Part shown: piece by piece, positions 14,280 to 21,043 of the stretch
Layout of the letters: every line of letters starts with the position of its first letter
How positions within the stretch are numbered: position 1 is the stretch's first letter
Origin: Microtetraspora glauca
Lineage (GTDB): Bacteria; Actinomycetota; Actinomycetes; Streptomycetales; Streptomycetaceae
Reading direction: 5' to 3'
DNA: 23,960 bases
Assembly (NCBI GenBank): GCA_000721275.1
Contig: JOFO01000072.1
Coordinates: 1 to 23,960 of the forward strand
Translations under genes and position numbers: made by a program
The notes under the pieces: generated by a model
The model's input: only the letters and a program-made list of their open reading frames with translations
Databases searched by the model: none
What the model was told of the DNA's origin: nothing

Positions 14280-14606
14280 TCAGGTGAGGTCGAAGGTGAT
14301 GCTTCCGAAGCCGTCCCAGTCCGGCGCCTCCGTGAGCGTGAGGGCTCCATCCTCTGCCTCGACGACGCGCACCGTGATCCTTCCGCGGTCCTCACCGGGA
14401 AACGCTAGGGAGAAATGGGGATCCATCTCCATGAGGAAGTCCCACTCCTCGCGATGGGGCGCGTCAAGGGCGTTGACATGCCGACCGGTTGCCCGCCATT
14501 GGCCGACCGCGTCGACAGCGACGGTGATGTCGATGTCGTACGTCTCAAGACAGATCTGCTGATTTGCCCACCATTCGAGGCGGCCCTGACCCATGAATCG
14601 ATGCAT
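14280..14606 (-). CDS. Hypothetical protein
   Basis: The 108-residue product is read from ATG 14606 (MHRFMGQGRLEWWANQQI); the frame is open to 14861, but upstream codons are not protein-like. A second ATG lies at codon 5. Visible features are a W-rich start, ETYDIDITVAVDAVGQWRATGRHVNAL, then HREEWDFLMEMDPHFSLAF and a C-terminus rich in acidic and beta-prone residues (GRITVRVVEAEDGALTLTEAP, DGFGSITFDLT). The composition and the alternation of hydrophobic residues indicate a real small soluble beta-rich protein. I cannot name a family. There is no ribosome-binding site; a TAGGCT lies about 20 nt upstream. It sits between two pseudogenes, so it may itself be a survivor of a decaying block. Confidence 0.6.
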   Translation of the reverse strand: MHRFMGQGRLEWWANQQICLETYDIDITVAVDAVGQWRATGRHVNALDAPHREEWDFLMEMDPHFSLAFPGEDRGRITVRVVEAEDGALTLTEAPDWDGFGSITFDLT

Positions 14607-14699
14607 GAGCACACTGTGCCCGGTCAAGCCTAAACGGCCGCCGGGCTGACCAATGTTCTGCTCGCACGGTGTCTGTCGGGCGCTGGTACTGCTCGACGC

Positions 14700-15215
14700 C
14701 ATCCCGACGCGGACGCTCCCACCCACTCCTTCGTCTCGGACTCGCGCGGAGGCCTCGATCTGTCCCATGTGGACGACAGCTCTGATGACCAGTACGCCGT
14801 CGCGTTCGACCCGGGTGGGGTGCTCCTCTATGGTCCGATCACGAGCGTGACGCCACACCATGGCGCGAGCGGCCCCGCGTGCAGTGGCCCGGCCTTCTCG
14901 ACGGGCCGCCCCGTCGCTCGCGCCCTATCCGGCGGAGCCGGGAGTTCCATTTCGACGGGTTCTTCGACGCGGCGGTGTGCGTGTGGCGCGAGAAGGATGC
15001 TGAGGCCGGCATGGCGCTGCGGTCAGGTCACGTTCGGCGACGGGGAGTCAGGCTGGAGCGCCTGGCTGTCGCCTCACAGACGGCGCCTCGGACGCGTACG
15101 TCAGCTGTGCCGAGAACTACCTTGAGCTGGCCATCGACTGTGACGCCGTAGTAGGAGCGATCCTGGCCCGGGAGCCGCTGAGACACAGGACGGTGACCTC
15201 GTTGAGCTCACGGCC
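14700..15215 (+). pseudogene. Broken hypothetical gene
   Basis: Protein-like blocks appear in order in shifting frames. They are HSFVSDSRGGLDLSHVDDS, then DDQYAVAFDPGGVLLYG (about 14725-14835); WPGLLDG, then REFHFDGFFDAAVCVWREKDAEAG (about 14882-15010); FGDGESGWSAWL (about 15033-15068); and DAYVSCAENYLELAIDCDAVVGAILAREPL (about 15098-15180). This order (FxPGG-x-x-LYG, WPGxLDG, CxWRE, a final AENYxE helix and an AxxPL end) resembles a family of uncharacterised Streptomyces proteins I remember without a name. At least two frame changes are needed, and there is no start signal, so it is a pseudogene. Limits are approximate. It converges on the barstar-like gene. Confidence 0.5.
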
Positions 15216-15304
15216 CGGTTTCGCAGCAGTGGCTGCGCAGGTCCGCGGGCTCGGCTATGTCGACCAGGGGCAGCCCGCAGTCTGCCGCCATGGCCCGCCC
15301 CGCC

Positions 15305-16180
15305 CTACGCGCCACGACTGGCGTCCAACGACTCGTCCGGGTTCCACATGACGGGCATGGCGCCCACGGGTTCGAAGCGGATTCGTGGGTCGTTGCTCTG
15401 GACCAGGGCGATCAGGCGGCGGCGAAGGGCGGTGGCCTGGCGGGCCTGGTCGGCGACGATGTCCAGGACGTCCTGCGCGGCCTTGGGGCAGGCTGCGGTG
15501 AACCGGTCGTAGTCGGTGAAGGCGAGAACCAGCCCGGCGCCCTCGGGTGCGTCGTCGTACGCGCCGTAGCAGGCCACGTCGCCGAGGCAGTCGTTGAGGG
15601 CGTCCAGGTTGTGTCCGTAGTAGTCGGGGAAGTGCAGGGCCGCGGCGATGGCGCGGTGCATGTCGCGCTCCGTGTTCCAACGGCCGGCTTCCAGGCGGAT
15701 CACGCGGAAGCCTCGGTCTTCGAGCCGATCAGTCGCCTGTCTGAGGAGACGCTTTCGCCAGAAGAGGGTGACGAAGGTGTTGATCATGTACTCGATGCCG
15801 GGGAGGCGGTTCGTCGCGGATGCCCGACCCGTTTCGTTCCGGTAGGCGTCGAGGAGGCGGAAGAACTCTTCGACGGGGGTGGAGCCGTCGGGTGTACTGC
15901 GTTCGATGTCGGCTGCCCAGCCGAGCGAGCCGGTGCCGTCCCGGCGTGCCCCGACCCACTGGCTGAAGGCTCCCCCGGGCCAGAAGTCGCAGGGGTCGTC
16001 GATGGAGTGCACGCCGAGGGCGACCTGGTAGCCGATCAGCATGGTCTGCAGATCGTGGAGTGAGCCGGCGCGCAGCCACATGCCGGGCCGCAGACGGACC
16101 TGGTCCAGGAAGTCGTACACGTCAACCGCGCAGTCCTGCCAGTGCTGAGCGGCGTCATGCGGGTGGTTCTCGGTCGGCAT
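15305..16180 (-). CDS. Barstar-domain protein with N-terminal extension
   Basis: The 291-residue protein starts at ATG 16180. Residues about 157-265 are barstar-like: FRVIRLEAGRW, the helix MHRAIAAALHFPDYYGHNLDALNDCLGD (174-201), whose YYGxNLDAL motif is the family hallmark, then GLVLAFTDYDRF. Residues 1-115 form a separate domain (VYDFLDQVRLRPGMWLRAGSLHDLQTMLIGYQ, then DDPCDFWPGGAFSQWV and STPVEEFFRLLDAYR) that I recall as an uncharacterised stand-alone Streptomyces protein, so this may be a fusion. Barstar proteins inhibit barnase-type ribonucleases by inserting that helix into the active site; no barnase-like gene is visible. A TAGGCT box six bases before the ATG and no ribosome-binding site indicate a leaderless transcript. 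Confidence 0.85.
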   Translation of the reverse strand: MPTENHPHDAAQHWQDCAVDVYDFLDQVRLRPGMWLRAGSLHDLQTMLIGYQVALGVHSIDDPCDFWPGGAFSQWVGARRDGTGSLGWAADIERSTPDGSTPVEEFFRLLDAYRNETGRASATNRLPGIEYMINTFVTLFWRKRLLRQATDRLEDRGFRVIRLEAGRWNTERDMHRAIAAALHFPDYYGHNLDALNDCLGDVACYGAYDDAPEGAGLVLAFTDYDRFTAACPKAAQDVLDIVADQARQATALRRRLIALVQSNDPRIRFEPVGAMPVMWNPDESLDASRGA

Positions 16181-16186
16181 GTGCGG

Positions 16187-16192
16187 AGCCTA
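16187..16192 (-). promoter_or_regulatory. -10 box, leaderless promoter of barstar-like gene
   Basis: On the minus strand TAGGCT is followed by six bases and then ATG (16180), placing the predicted transcript start at the A of the start codon. No -35 consensus is evident. Confidence 0.55.
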
Positions 16193-16322
16193 CGGCTTGA
16201 GTGAGAGGGGGCGCATGGGTCGTTGTGGGACGGGCGCGAGGCGAGTGGGCGCGGTCGAGGGCGGGGCGTGTGAGGTGGTCCGTGTCGCTCGCCGCGCCCG
16301 CAGCCCCCTCGTGGGATACCCA

Positions 16323-16337
16323 GCCCGCCACGCGGGC
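16323..16337 (-). terminator. Small hairpin downstream of the hydrolase gene
   Basis: GCCCGC (16323-16328), CAC, GCGGGC (16332-16337) form a perfect 6-bp stem about 90 bp after the hydrolase stop. It is short, so this is only a candidate. Confidence 0.3.
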
Positions 16338-16424
16338 GAGACGACGAGTGGGCGGTCCGCAACGAGGCGATCGTCCTCGTCGCCTCTCCCCCCACGTGGC
16401 GCCAGACGCGAACGGGGGCCGCGG

Positions 16425-17123
16425 TCACTCCCCGACCGTGTCGAGGAGGACCTGTGCCAGTTCGCGCGGCTGGGAGAACATCGGCCAGTGGCCGGTGTCC
16501 ATCTCGACCAGCCGCCAGTGCTCGCTGAGCAGGAGCTTCGCCACGTCCTCGCTCGGCTCGGGGTCGCCGAGCGTGCACTTGACGTACGTTGCCGGCAGGT
16601 CGCTGAGCGGCCGTTCCAGCACGGCGGGTTCGGTCAGCGTGGCGCCCGGGTGCGGCGTCGCGCCGCGAACGATCCGCGCGATCTGCTGGTCGGAGAGACC
16701 GTGGCCCTCGAAGTGGGCCGCAGGCGCGACCGGCCAGAAGCCCTCGTTCTCGGCGATCGATGCCGTCACCGTCGCCCCGCCGTCCGGCCAGGAGGAGAGG
16801 AACGATTCGCCATCGGCCGGGACGCTGGAGTCGACGAAGACCACGCCTGCCAGCCGGTCGCCGATCCGCTCGGCCGCCTGCCCGACGGGGATGCCCGAGT
16901 AGCTGTGGCCCACCAGGACAACCTCACGCAGGTCCTGGCGCTCGACCTCATCGACGATGTCCTGAACGTGGGTCTGCTGCCCGGCCGGCACGCCTCGCTT
17001 CTCGGCGAGACCGGACAGCGTCAGCGGGTGGACGCCGTGGCCGGCCGCCCGCAGATGTGGCACGACCTCATCCCATGCCCATGAGCCGAGCCGCGCACCT
17101 GCAACCAACACGTAGTTCACCAT
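16425..17123 (-). CDS. Alpha/beta hydrolase (EstC-like esterase)
   Basis: The 232-residue protein starts at ATG 17123 (MVNYVLVAGARLGSWAWDEVVPHLRAAGH), the typical opening of the small alpha/beta hydrolases related to plant esterases and EstC. The nucleophile elbow is GHSYSG (72-77) with Ser74. The C-terminal catalytic His is His212 in the motif DTGHWPMFSQP, and an acidic residue near DPEPSED (about 187-193) probably completes the triad. Such enzymes hydrolyse esters of small molecules; the substrate is unknown. It has no signal peptide and is probably cytoplasmic. There is no ribosome-binding site; TAGGGT lies six bases before the ATG, so it looks leaderless. An insertion sequence begins immediately upstream of that box and has replaced whatever -35 region was there. 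Confidence 0.9.
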   Translation of the reverse strand: MVNYVLVAGARLGSWAWDEVVPHLRAAGHGVHPLTLSGLAEKRGVPAGQQTHVQDIVDEVERQDLREVVLVGHSYSGIPVGQAAERIGDRLAGVVFVDSSVPADGESFLSSWPDGGATVTASIAENEGFWPVAPAAHFEGHGLSDQQIARIVRGATPHPGATLTEPAVLERPLSDLPATYVKCTLGDPEPSEDVAKLLLSEHWRLVEMDTGHWPMFSQPRELAQVLLDTVGE

Positions 17124-17129
17124 GGCCGC

Positions 17130-17135
17130 ACCCTA
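17130..17135 (-). promoter_or_regulatory. -10 box of hydrolase gene at the IS junction
   Basis: On the minus strand TAGGGT precedes the hydrolase ATG by six bases. Its first two bases (TA, 17134-17135) are also the presumed target duplication of the adjoining insertion sequence, so everything upstream of the box is now IS DNA. Confidence 0.55.
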
Positions 17136-17156
17136 AGGGCTGTCCCGCAATGACCT
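17136..17156. repeat. Left terminal inverted repeat of the IS
   Basis: AGGGCTGTCCCGCAATGACCT pairs with the right end at 18 of 21 positions; mismatches are at positions 13, 16 and 19. Confidence 0.85.
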
Positions 17157-17208
17157 GGAGACCCGGGTCGAGGCTCGAAAGGATGTGATGCCGTGCACGC
17201 AGCGTGTG

Positions 17209-17214
17209 TACGGT
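17209..17214 (+). promoter_or_regulatory. -10 box, leaderless promoter of SMI1/KNR4-like gene
   Basis: TACGGT is followed by GCCGGA and then the chosen GTG start (17221). This spacing supports the GTG over the upstream GTG/ATG pair at 17185-17190. The box lies inside the IS, so the passenger carries its own promoter. Confidence 0.5.
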
Positions 17215-17220
17215 GCCGGA

Positions 17221-17817
17221 GTGATCGACTTTGATGGCGCTTGGTTGGGTGCGGAGGCCGCGCGGCGGTTGGCGGAGGCAGACTGCTGCGAGATAGCTCC
17301 AGGGCTCACGGAGGAAGAGTTCAGCCGGATCGAGGCGACCTATGAGCTCGAGTTCTCCCCGGAGCATCGTGCTTTTCTAGCAGCAGGGCTGCCGATCGCT
17401 TCACCTCCCGAGGAAGGCGCGACCTGGCAGCAGCCCTGGCCCGACTGGCGTCACGCTGATGAAGACGACCTGCGCCATCGGCTGGAGTGGCCGAGACGAG
17501 AAGTGCTGGGCGACGTCGCTCATGGCAGCTGGCATCCGGCCCTGGGAGCGCGTCCCACCTCCAAGGAAGAGGCTCTGGAGGTAGCCCGAGCGGTACTTGC
17601 ACGAGCGCCACGACTCGTTCCCGTCTACGCGCACCGCTTCATACCCGCAGGTCGTGACACTCCGGGACATCCGGTCCTATCGGTGTGGGGGACCGACATC
17701 ATCTGCTACGGCCACGATCTGGCCGACTACATCGACCGCGAGTTCGGCGAGGTCGACGAGGAAGCGCCCTGGAATCCGCAGGCATCCGTCCCGCTCTGGA
17801 AAGACTTTCTCGGGTGA
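17221..17817 (+). CDS. SMI1/KNR4 (SUKH)-like protein, passenger inside an IS
   Basis: The 198-residue protein is read from GTG 17221 (first residues MIDFDGAWLGAEAARRL) because a -10 box stands six bases before it; starts at 17185 or 17188 would add 11-12 residues without a ribosome-binding site. The SMI1/KNR4 pattern is clear: GLTEEEFSRIEATYELEFSPEHRAFLAAGLPI (about 28-59) is the hallmark opening, followed by WPDWRHADEDDLRHRL, LVPVYAHRFIPAG, then GHPVLSVWGTDIICYGHDLADYIDREFG. Proteins of this kind are predicted antitoxin or immunity factors, or general partner-binding proteins. It is intact, ends 26 bp before the transposase gene on the same strand, and lies inside the element's terminal repeats. 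No toxin is next to it. Its codon use includes more A/T-ending codons than typical host genes. Confidence 0.85.
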   Translation: MIDFDGAWLGAEAARRLAEADCCEIAPGLTEEEFSRIEATYELEFSPEHRAFLAAGLPIASPPEEGATWQQPWPDWRHADEDDLRHRLEWPRREVLGDVAHGSWHPALGARPTSKEEALEVARAVLARAPRLVPVYAHRFIPAGRDTPGHPVLSVWGTDIICYGHDLADYIDREFGEVDEEAPWNPQASVPLWKDFLG

Positions 17818-17843
17818 GATTGCCCCGGCTGATGCCGATGTAA

Positions 17844-18626
17844 ATGATCTCTGTCGTGCCTGGTGTGATCACGGCCTCGGAGCCGTCTTGGATAGTCCCG
17901 TTCACCGGTGTGGCTCCGCGCCAGTTCAACCAGGTGGTGCGTCCGCTGCGGCGCGAAGGCGCCGACATCGCTCGGCGCGGCCGGCCGTGGGGGATTCCAC
18001 TGGGAGACCGGTTGCTCCTGGTGGCCGCGTACTGGCGCACCAACCTGACACTGCGCCAGCTCGCACCGCTTTTTGGCGTCTCGAAGTCCGCGGCCGGCCG
18101 CATCGTCGGTCACCTCGGCCCTCGGCTCGCGCTCAAGCGTCGCACACGGTTCCGCAAGGACACCGTGCTCATCGTGGACGGAACTCTGGTCCCCACCCGC
18201 GATCACACGGTGGCCGAGCGATCTAAGAACTACCGGTACTCCACCAATCACCAGGTCGTCATCGACGCCGATACCCGGCGCGTCGTCGTGGTCGGCCGGC
18301 CGTTGCCCGGCAACCACAACGACTGCAAGGCGTGGGCACTGTCCGGAGCCGAGGAGGCCGTCGGCCGCACCACCGTCATCGCCGCCGGCGGCTACCGGGG
18401 CACCGGCCTGGTGATTCCGCACCGTCGCGAGCGCGGGCAGAGCGAACTGCCGGCCTGGAAGGAAGAACACAACACTTCTCACCGTCAGGTCCGCGCCCGT
18501 GTCGAGCACGCATTCGCCCGCATGAAGACCTGGAAGATCCTCCGCGACTGCCGGTTGAAGGGCGACGGCGTCCATCACGCGATGAGCGGCATCGCCCGCC
18601 TGCACAACCTCGCACTCGACCGATAG
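17844..18626 (+). CDS. IS5-family (DDE_Tnp_4-type) transposase with altered active site
   Basis: The 260-residue protein is read from ATG 17844 (MISVVPGVITASEPSW); the ribosome-binding site is unclear and a GTG seven codons in is possible. An N-terminal helix-turn-helix region (LTLRQLAPLFGVSKSAAGRIVGHLG) precedes the DDE nuclease domain. The first Asp is present in VLIVDGTLVPTRDH. The second is expected in ADGGYRGTG but the sequence reads AAGGYRGTG, because the codon at 18385-18387 is GCC instead of GAC. The Glu is present in RARVEHAFARMKTWK. DDE enzymes need all three acids to bind the two metal ions, so this copy should be inactive although otherwise full length. The gene fills the right half of the element and ends 65 bp before its right end. 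Confidence 0.9.
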   Translation: MISVVPGVITASEPSWIVPFTGVAPRQFNQVVRPLRREGADIARRGRPWGIPLGDRLLLVAAYWRTNLTLRQLAPLFGVSKSAAGRIVGHLGPRLALKRRTRFRKDTVLIVDGTLVPTRDHTVAERSKNYRYSTNHQVVIDADTRRVVVVGRPLPGNHNDCKAWALSGAEEAVGRTTVIAAGGYRGTGLVIPHRRERGQSELPAWKEEHNTSHRQVRARVEHAFARMKTWKILRDCRLKGDGVHHAMSGIARLHNLALDR

Positions 18627-18670
18627 GCGAGCCGAGCGGACAGCAGCCAATCACGGCCCTACTGACTCGA

Positions 18671-18691
18671 AGATCTTTACGGGACAGCCCT
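18671..18691. repeat. Right terminal inverted repeat of the IS
   Basis: AGATCTTTACGGGACAGCCCT is the imperfect complement of the left end (18 of 21) and is followed by TA, matching the TA before the left end. Confidence 0.85.
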
Positions 18692-18741
18692 TAGCGAAGC
18701 GATTGAGCGGCTGCTCAAGGTGAACGTGCCCACCGCGACAA

Positions 18742-18759
18742 CCGGCGCCGCCGCGCCGG
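18742..18759 (-). terminator. Hairpin after the flavoprotein/MFS unit
   Basis: CCGGCGC (18742-18748), loop CGCC, GCGCCGG (18753-18759) form a perfect 7-bp stem 28 bp beyond the stop of the pyridoxamine-oxidase-like gene. Confidence 0.4.
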
Positions 18760-18786
18760 CGAGTCGACGGGTCAGCCTGCGGTCGG

Positions 18787-19272
18787 TTACAGCTGCGGCT
18801 GCCAGATCGTGCTGCGCAGGTCCGAGCCCCTCACCAGCTGGATCCGCCACGGTTCGATTTGGATCACGTGGTACGCCGGGTCGTCCGGGCCGCCCCGCCA
18901 GTAGTGGGCCGGGTCGTAACCCACGCCCGGAGGGCCGCCCTTGAGGTAGAGGTCCCACGCGTGCCGGCGGTCGGTGTCGGTCTCGGCCCAGGTGGAGAGG
19001 GCGTCGACGTGGACGGCGTTCTGGCGGGGGTTCCAGTACGAGTACGTCGTGTACAGGCTGTGGGCCAGGTGCGCCGCCTTGACCGGGGTCTTGTACGCGG
19101 CCAGCCAGCCGACCGGGCGCCCGTCGACGACCTCCCAGACGGGGAGGAGCACTCTGGCACGCGGGCGGTTCGCGCGGTCGACCGTGATCATCGTGGCGTA
19201 CTTGATGTCGCGGATGTACGCGAGGAAGGTGTCCTGGATGTCGGTGAACGCGTCGGTCTTGGTCGTGGGCAC
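18787..19272 (-). CDS. Pyridoxamine 5'-phosphate oxidase family protein
   Basis: The 161-residue protein starts at GTG 19272, preceded by GAAGGAG with about 8-nt spacing; the frame upstream only shadows the MFS gene. The split-barrel flavin fold is recognisable: FLAYIRDIKYATMITVDRANRPRARVLLPVWEVVDGRPVGWLA, where the ATM-x-T-V and RPRARVLLPVW strands form the flavin-binding barrel. HLAHSLYTTYSYWNPRQNAVHVDALSTW follows, and the C-terminus is YHVIQIEPWRIQLVRG. Members bind FMN, FAD or F420 and reduce small molecules, or only sense them. In this setting, 35 bp downstream of an MFS exporter controlled by a LysR regulator, it may modify or detoxify the exported compound. There is no membrane segment. 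The exact cofactor cannot be told. Confidence 0.85.
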   Translation of the reverse strand: MPTTKTDAFTDIQDTFLAYIRDIKYATMITVDRANRPRARVLLPVWEVVDGRPVGWLAAYKTPVKAAHLAHSLYTTYSYWNPRQNAVHVDALSTWAETDTDRRHAWDLYLKGGPPGVGYDPAHYWRGGPDDPAYHVIQIEPWRIQLVRGSDLRSTIWQPQL

Positions 19273-19307
19273 AGCGGGTGCTCCTTCACGGGTCGGCGGC
19301 GGCCGGG

Positions 19308-20765
19308 CTACTTCGCTGCGGTGAGTTCGGGCGACGGGTCGTGCTCCGCGGCGGCGGCATCGCCCCGGCCCCGCCGCACTCCGAAGGCGCTGACCAGCAT
19401 CGCGCCCAGAGCCGCGGCGAGCGGCACCCACAGCGCGGCCTGGTAGCCGTCCAGGCGCGCGGCTGCCGTGTCCGACGCCGTGGCGGCGACGTTGACCGCG
19501 GCCGCCGCCGAGAGACCGAGAGCCGCGCCGAACTGGAACGCGGTGTACAGGAGCCCGCCGGCCAGCCCCTGCTCCTCCTCCTTGACGTCCTCCGCCGCGA
19601 CGATCGTCAGCGGCCCGTACGTCAGCGCGAAGGACAGGCCGAGCAGCAGCAGGCTCGGCAGCATCGCGAGGTACGTCCAGTCGGCGCCGAGCGGCAGGAA
19701 GAGCGCGTACGCGAGGGAGGCGAGGACCAGACCGGCGAAGATCAGGCGGGCGTTGCCGAAGCGGTCCACCAGCTTGGGTACGACGGTCGGCGAGAGGATC
19801 GCGTCGACACCGATCACGATCATCGCGAAGCTGGTCTCCAGCGTGGACCAGCCGCGCAACTCCTGGAGGTAGAGCACGACCAGGAACTGGAAGCCGAAGA
19901 ACCCGGCGGCGAAGAGCAGACCGGCGACGTTGGTCCGCAGCAGGGTCGCGCTGCGGAAGATGCCGAGCCGGACCAGGGGCGTGGCCGCGCGGCGTTCGAC
20001 GACGACGAAGGCGGCGAGGGAGGCCAGGCCCGCGCCCAGCGTGACGACGGTCGAGACGAGAGACGCGTGGCTCACCCGCTCCACACCCAGGACCAGCAGC
20101 AGGATGGCCGCGGTGACGGTCAGGCCGCCGACCAGGTCCAGGCTCTGCCCGGTCCGGTCGGGCCGCGGCGACTTCGGTACGAAGACCAGCGCGCCGATCA
20201 GGATGAGCGCCGACAGGACCACCGGCGCGAAGAACACCCACCGCCAGTCGACCGACGCGAGCAGCCCGCCCACGACCAGGCCGATCGAGAACCCGCCGGC
20301 TGCCGTCCCGGAGTAGATGAGCAGGGCCTTGTTGCGGCGCGGGCCCTCCGCGAAGCCGGTGGTGATGACGGAGAGCCCGGCCGGGGTCATGAAGGCCGCC
20401 GCGACACCGGTGACGAACCGGGCGGTGATCAACTGCCATCCCTCGGAGGCCAGTCCGCCGAGCCCCGAGAACACCAGGAACACCGCGAGCCAGAACACGA
20501 ACATCCGGCGCCGCCCGAAGAGGTCCGCCGCCCGGCCGCCGACCAGCATGAAACCGCCGTATCCGAGCACGTACGCGCTCATCACCCACTGCAGCGTGCC
20601 GGTGGACAGACCGAGGTCCGCGCGGATGGCGGGCATCGCCACGTTCAGCATCGCGACGTCGATGCCTTCCAGGAAGATCGCGCCGCACAGGACGAGCAGC
20701 ACGCCCCATTCCCGGGCACTGAGTGCGGCGGCTGCCGCCTTCTTGGTCGTACTCACCGTACTCAT
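19308..20765 (-). CDS. MFS drug exporter (DHA2-like)
   Basis: The 485-residue membrane protein starts at ATG 20765 with AGGAG about 10 nt upstream. It opens with a short polar tail, then a first helix (EWGVLLVLCGAIFLEGIDVAMLNVAMPAI) typical of drug:H+ antiporters. The conserved loop 2-3 motif reads GGRAADLFGRRRMF (about 76-89), and motif C-like glycines occur in LLIYSGTAAGGFSIGLVVGGLL. I count about 12 to 14 hydrophobic segments. The C-terminus is cytoplasmic and Ala-rich (RRGRGDAAAAEHDPSPELTAAK). It would export an antibiotic or other small toxic compound using the proton gradient. It is cotranscribed with the flavoprotein gene downstream and divergent from the LysR gene, a layout common for substrate-induced efflux. 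Confidence 0.93.
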   Translation of the reverse strand: MSTVSTTKKAAAAALSAREWGVLLVLCGAIFLEGIDVAMLNVAMPAIRADLGLSTGTLQWVMSAYVLGYGGFMLVGGRAADLFGRRRMFVFWLAVFLVFSGLGGLASEGWQLITARFVTGVAAAFMTPAGLSVITTGFAEGPRRNKALLIYSGTAAGGFSIGLVVGGLLASVDWRWVFFAPVVLSALILIGALVFVPKSPRPDRTGQSLDLVGGLTVTAAILLLVLGVERVSHASLVSTVVTLGAGLASLAAFVVVERRAATPLVRLGIFRSATLLRTNVAGLLFAAGFFGFQFLVVLYLQELRGWSTLETSFAMIVIGVDAILSPTVVPKLVDRFGNARLIFAGLVLASLAYALFLPLGADWTYLAMLPSLLLLGLSFALTYGPLTIVAAEDVKEEEQGLAGGLLYTAFQFGAALGLSAAAAVNVAATASDTAAARLDGYQAALWVPLAAALGAMLVSAFGVRRGRGDAAAAEHDPSPELTAAK

Positions 20766-20893
20766 GACAGGTCAACTCCTGGCTGGGGGAAGGAGGGAGG
20801 GAGGTGTGCCGTCCGCTGGGCGGTGGCGGCTCGTTCACCTTCGGCCAGGTCACGGGGCCGGAACAACGGCGAAGACGTGGACGGTCATTCAGC

Positions 20894-20928
20894 CTGGCTT
20901 ACCGATCCGGGTCGTCCGGGGTAACCAG
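20894..20928. promoter_or_regulatory. Inverted repeat in the LysR/MFS divergent region
   Basis: CTGGCTTACC (20894-20903) and GGTAACCAG (20920-20928) are complementary arms with a single one-base bulge, separated by 16 bp. The site lies between the divergent MFS and LysR genes, 115 bp upstream of the LysR ATG and 128 bp upstream of the MFS ATG, so it is a good candidate for LysR binding. Confidence 0.5.
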
Positions 20929-21043
20929 TGCTCCCCGTGCGTGTCGCCTTCCCCGCGCCGCTCCCCGGAACAACAGCCCCGTCACCGGCGTTGACGCGAC
21001 CGGCCTGCCCTGCCGATCCGGTTCACCCGAGGGGATCCGTCCG

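Larger units (their letters stand above)
17136..18691 (+). mobile_element. Insertion sequence with a passenger gene (IS5-type transposase)
   Basis: The ends are defined by terminal inverted repeats. The first 21 bases (17136-17156) match the complement of the last 21 (18671-18691) at 18 positions, the outer 12 (AGGGCTGTCCCG) being identical. The dinucleotide TA flanks both sides (17134-17135 and 18692-18693), consistent with a 2-bp target duplication. The element is 1556 bp. It contains a transposase gene (17844-18626) and, upstream on the same strand, a SMI1/KNR4-like gene (17221-17817) only 26 bp away. A one-gene element of this type would be expected to be near 0.9-1 kb, so the extra gene looks like cargo. 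The transposase lacks an expected catalytic Asp, so this copy is probably immobile on its own. Confidence 0.8.

Noticed and set aside
18694..18790. Possible gene fragment reading SEAIERLLKVNVPTATTG on the plus strand right of the IS
   Set aside because: Third positions are GC-rich, but the 5' part would have to lie left of the IS, where the hydrolase promoter is. The other strand is equally open, so there is no support.
18787..20853. A 688-codon open frame on the minus strand spanning two genes
   Set aside because: Only its last 161 residues, from GTG 19272 with a good ribosome-binding site, look like a protein. The rest is an Arg/Gly/Ala-rich shadow of the MFS gene in another frame.
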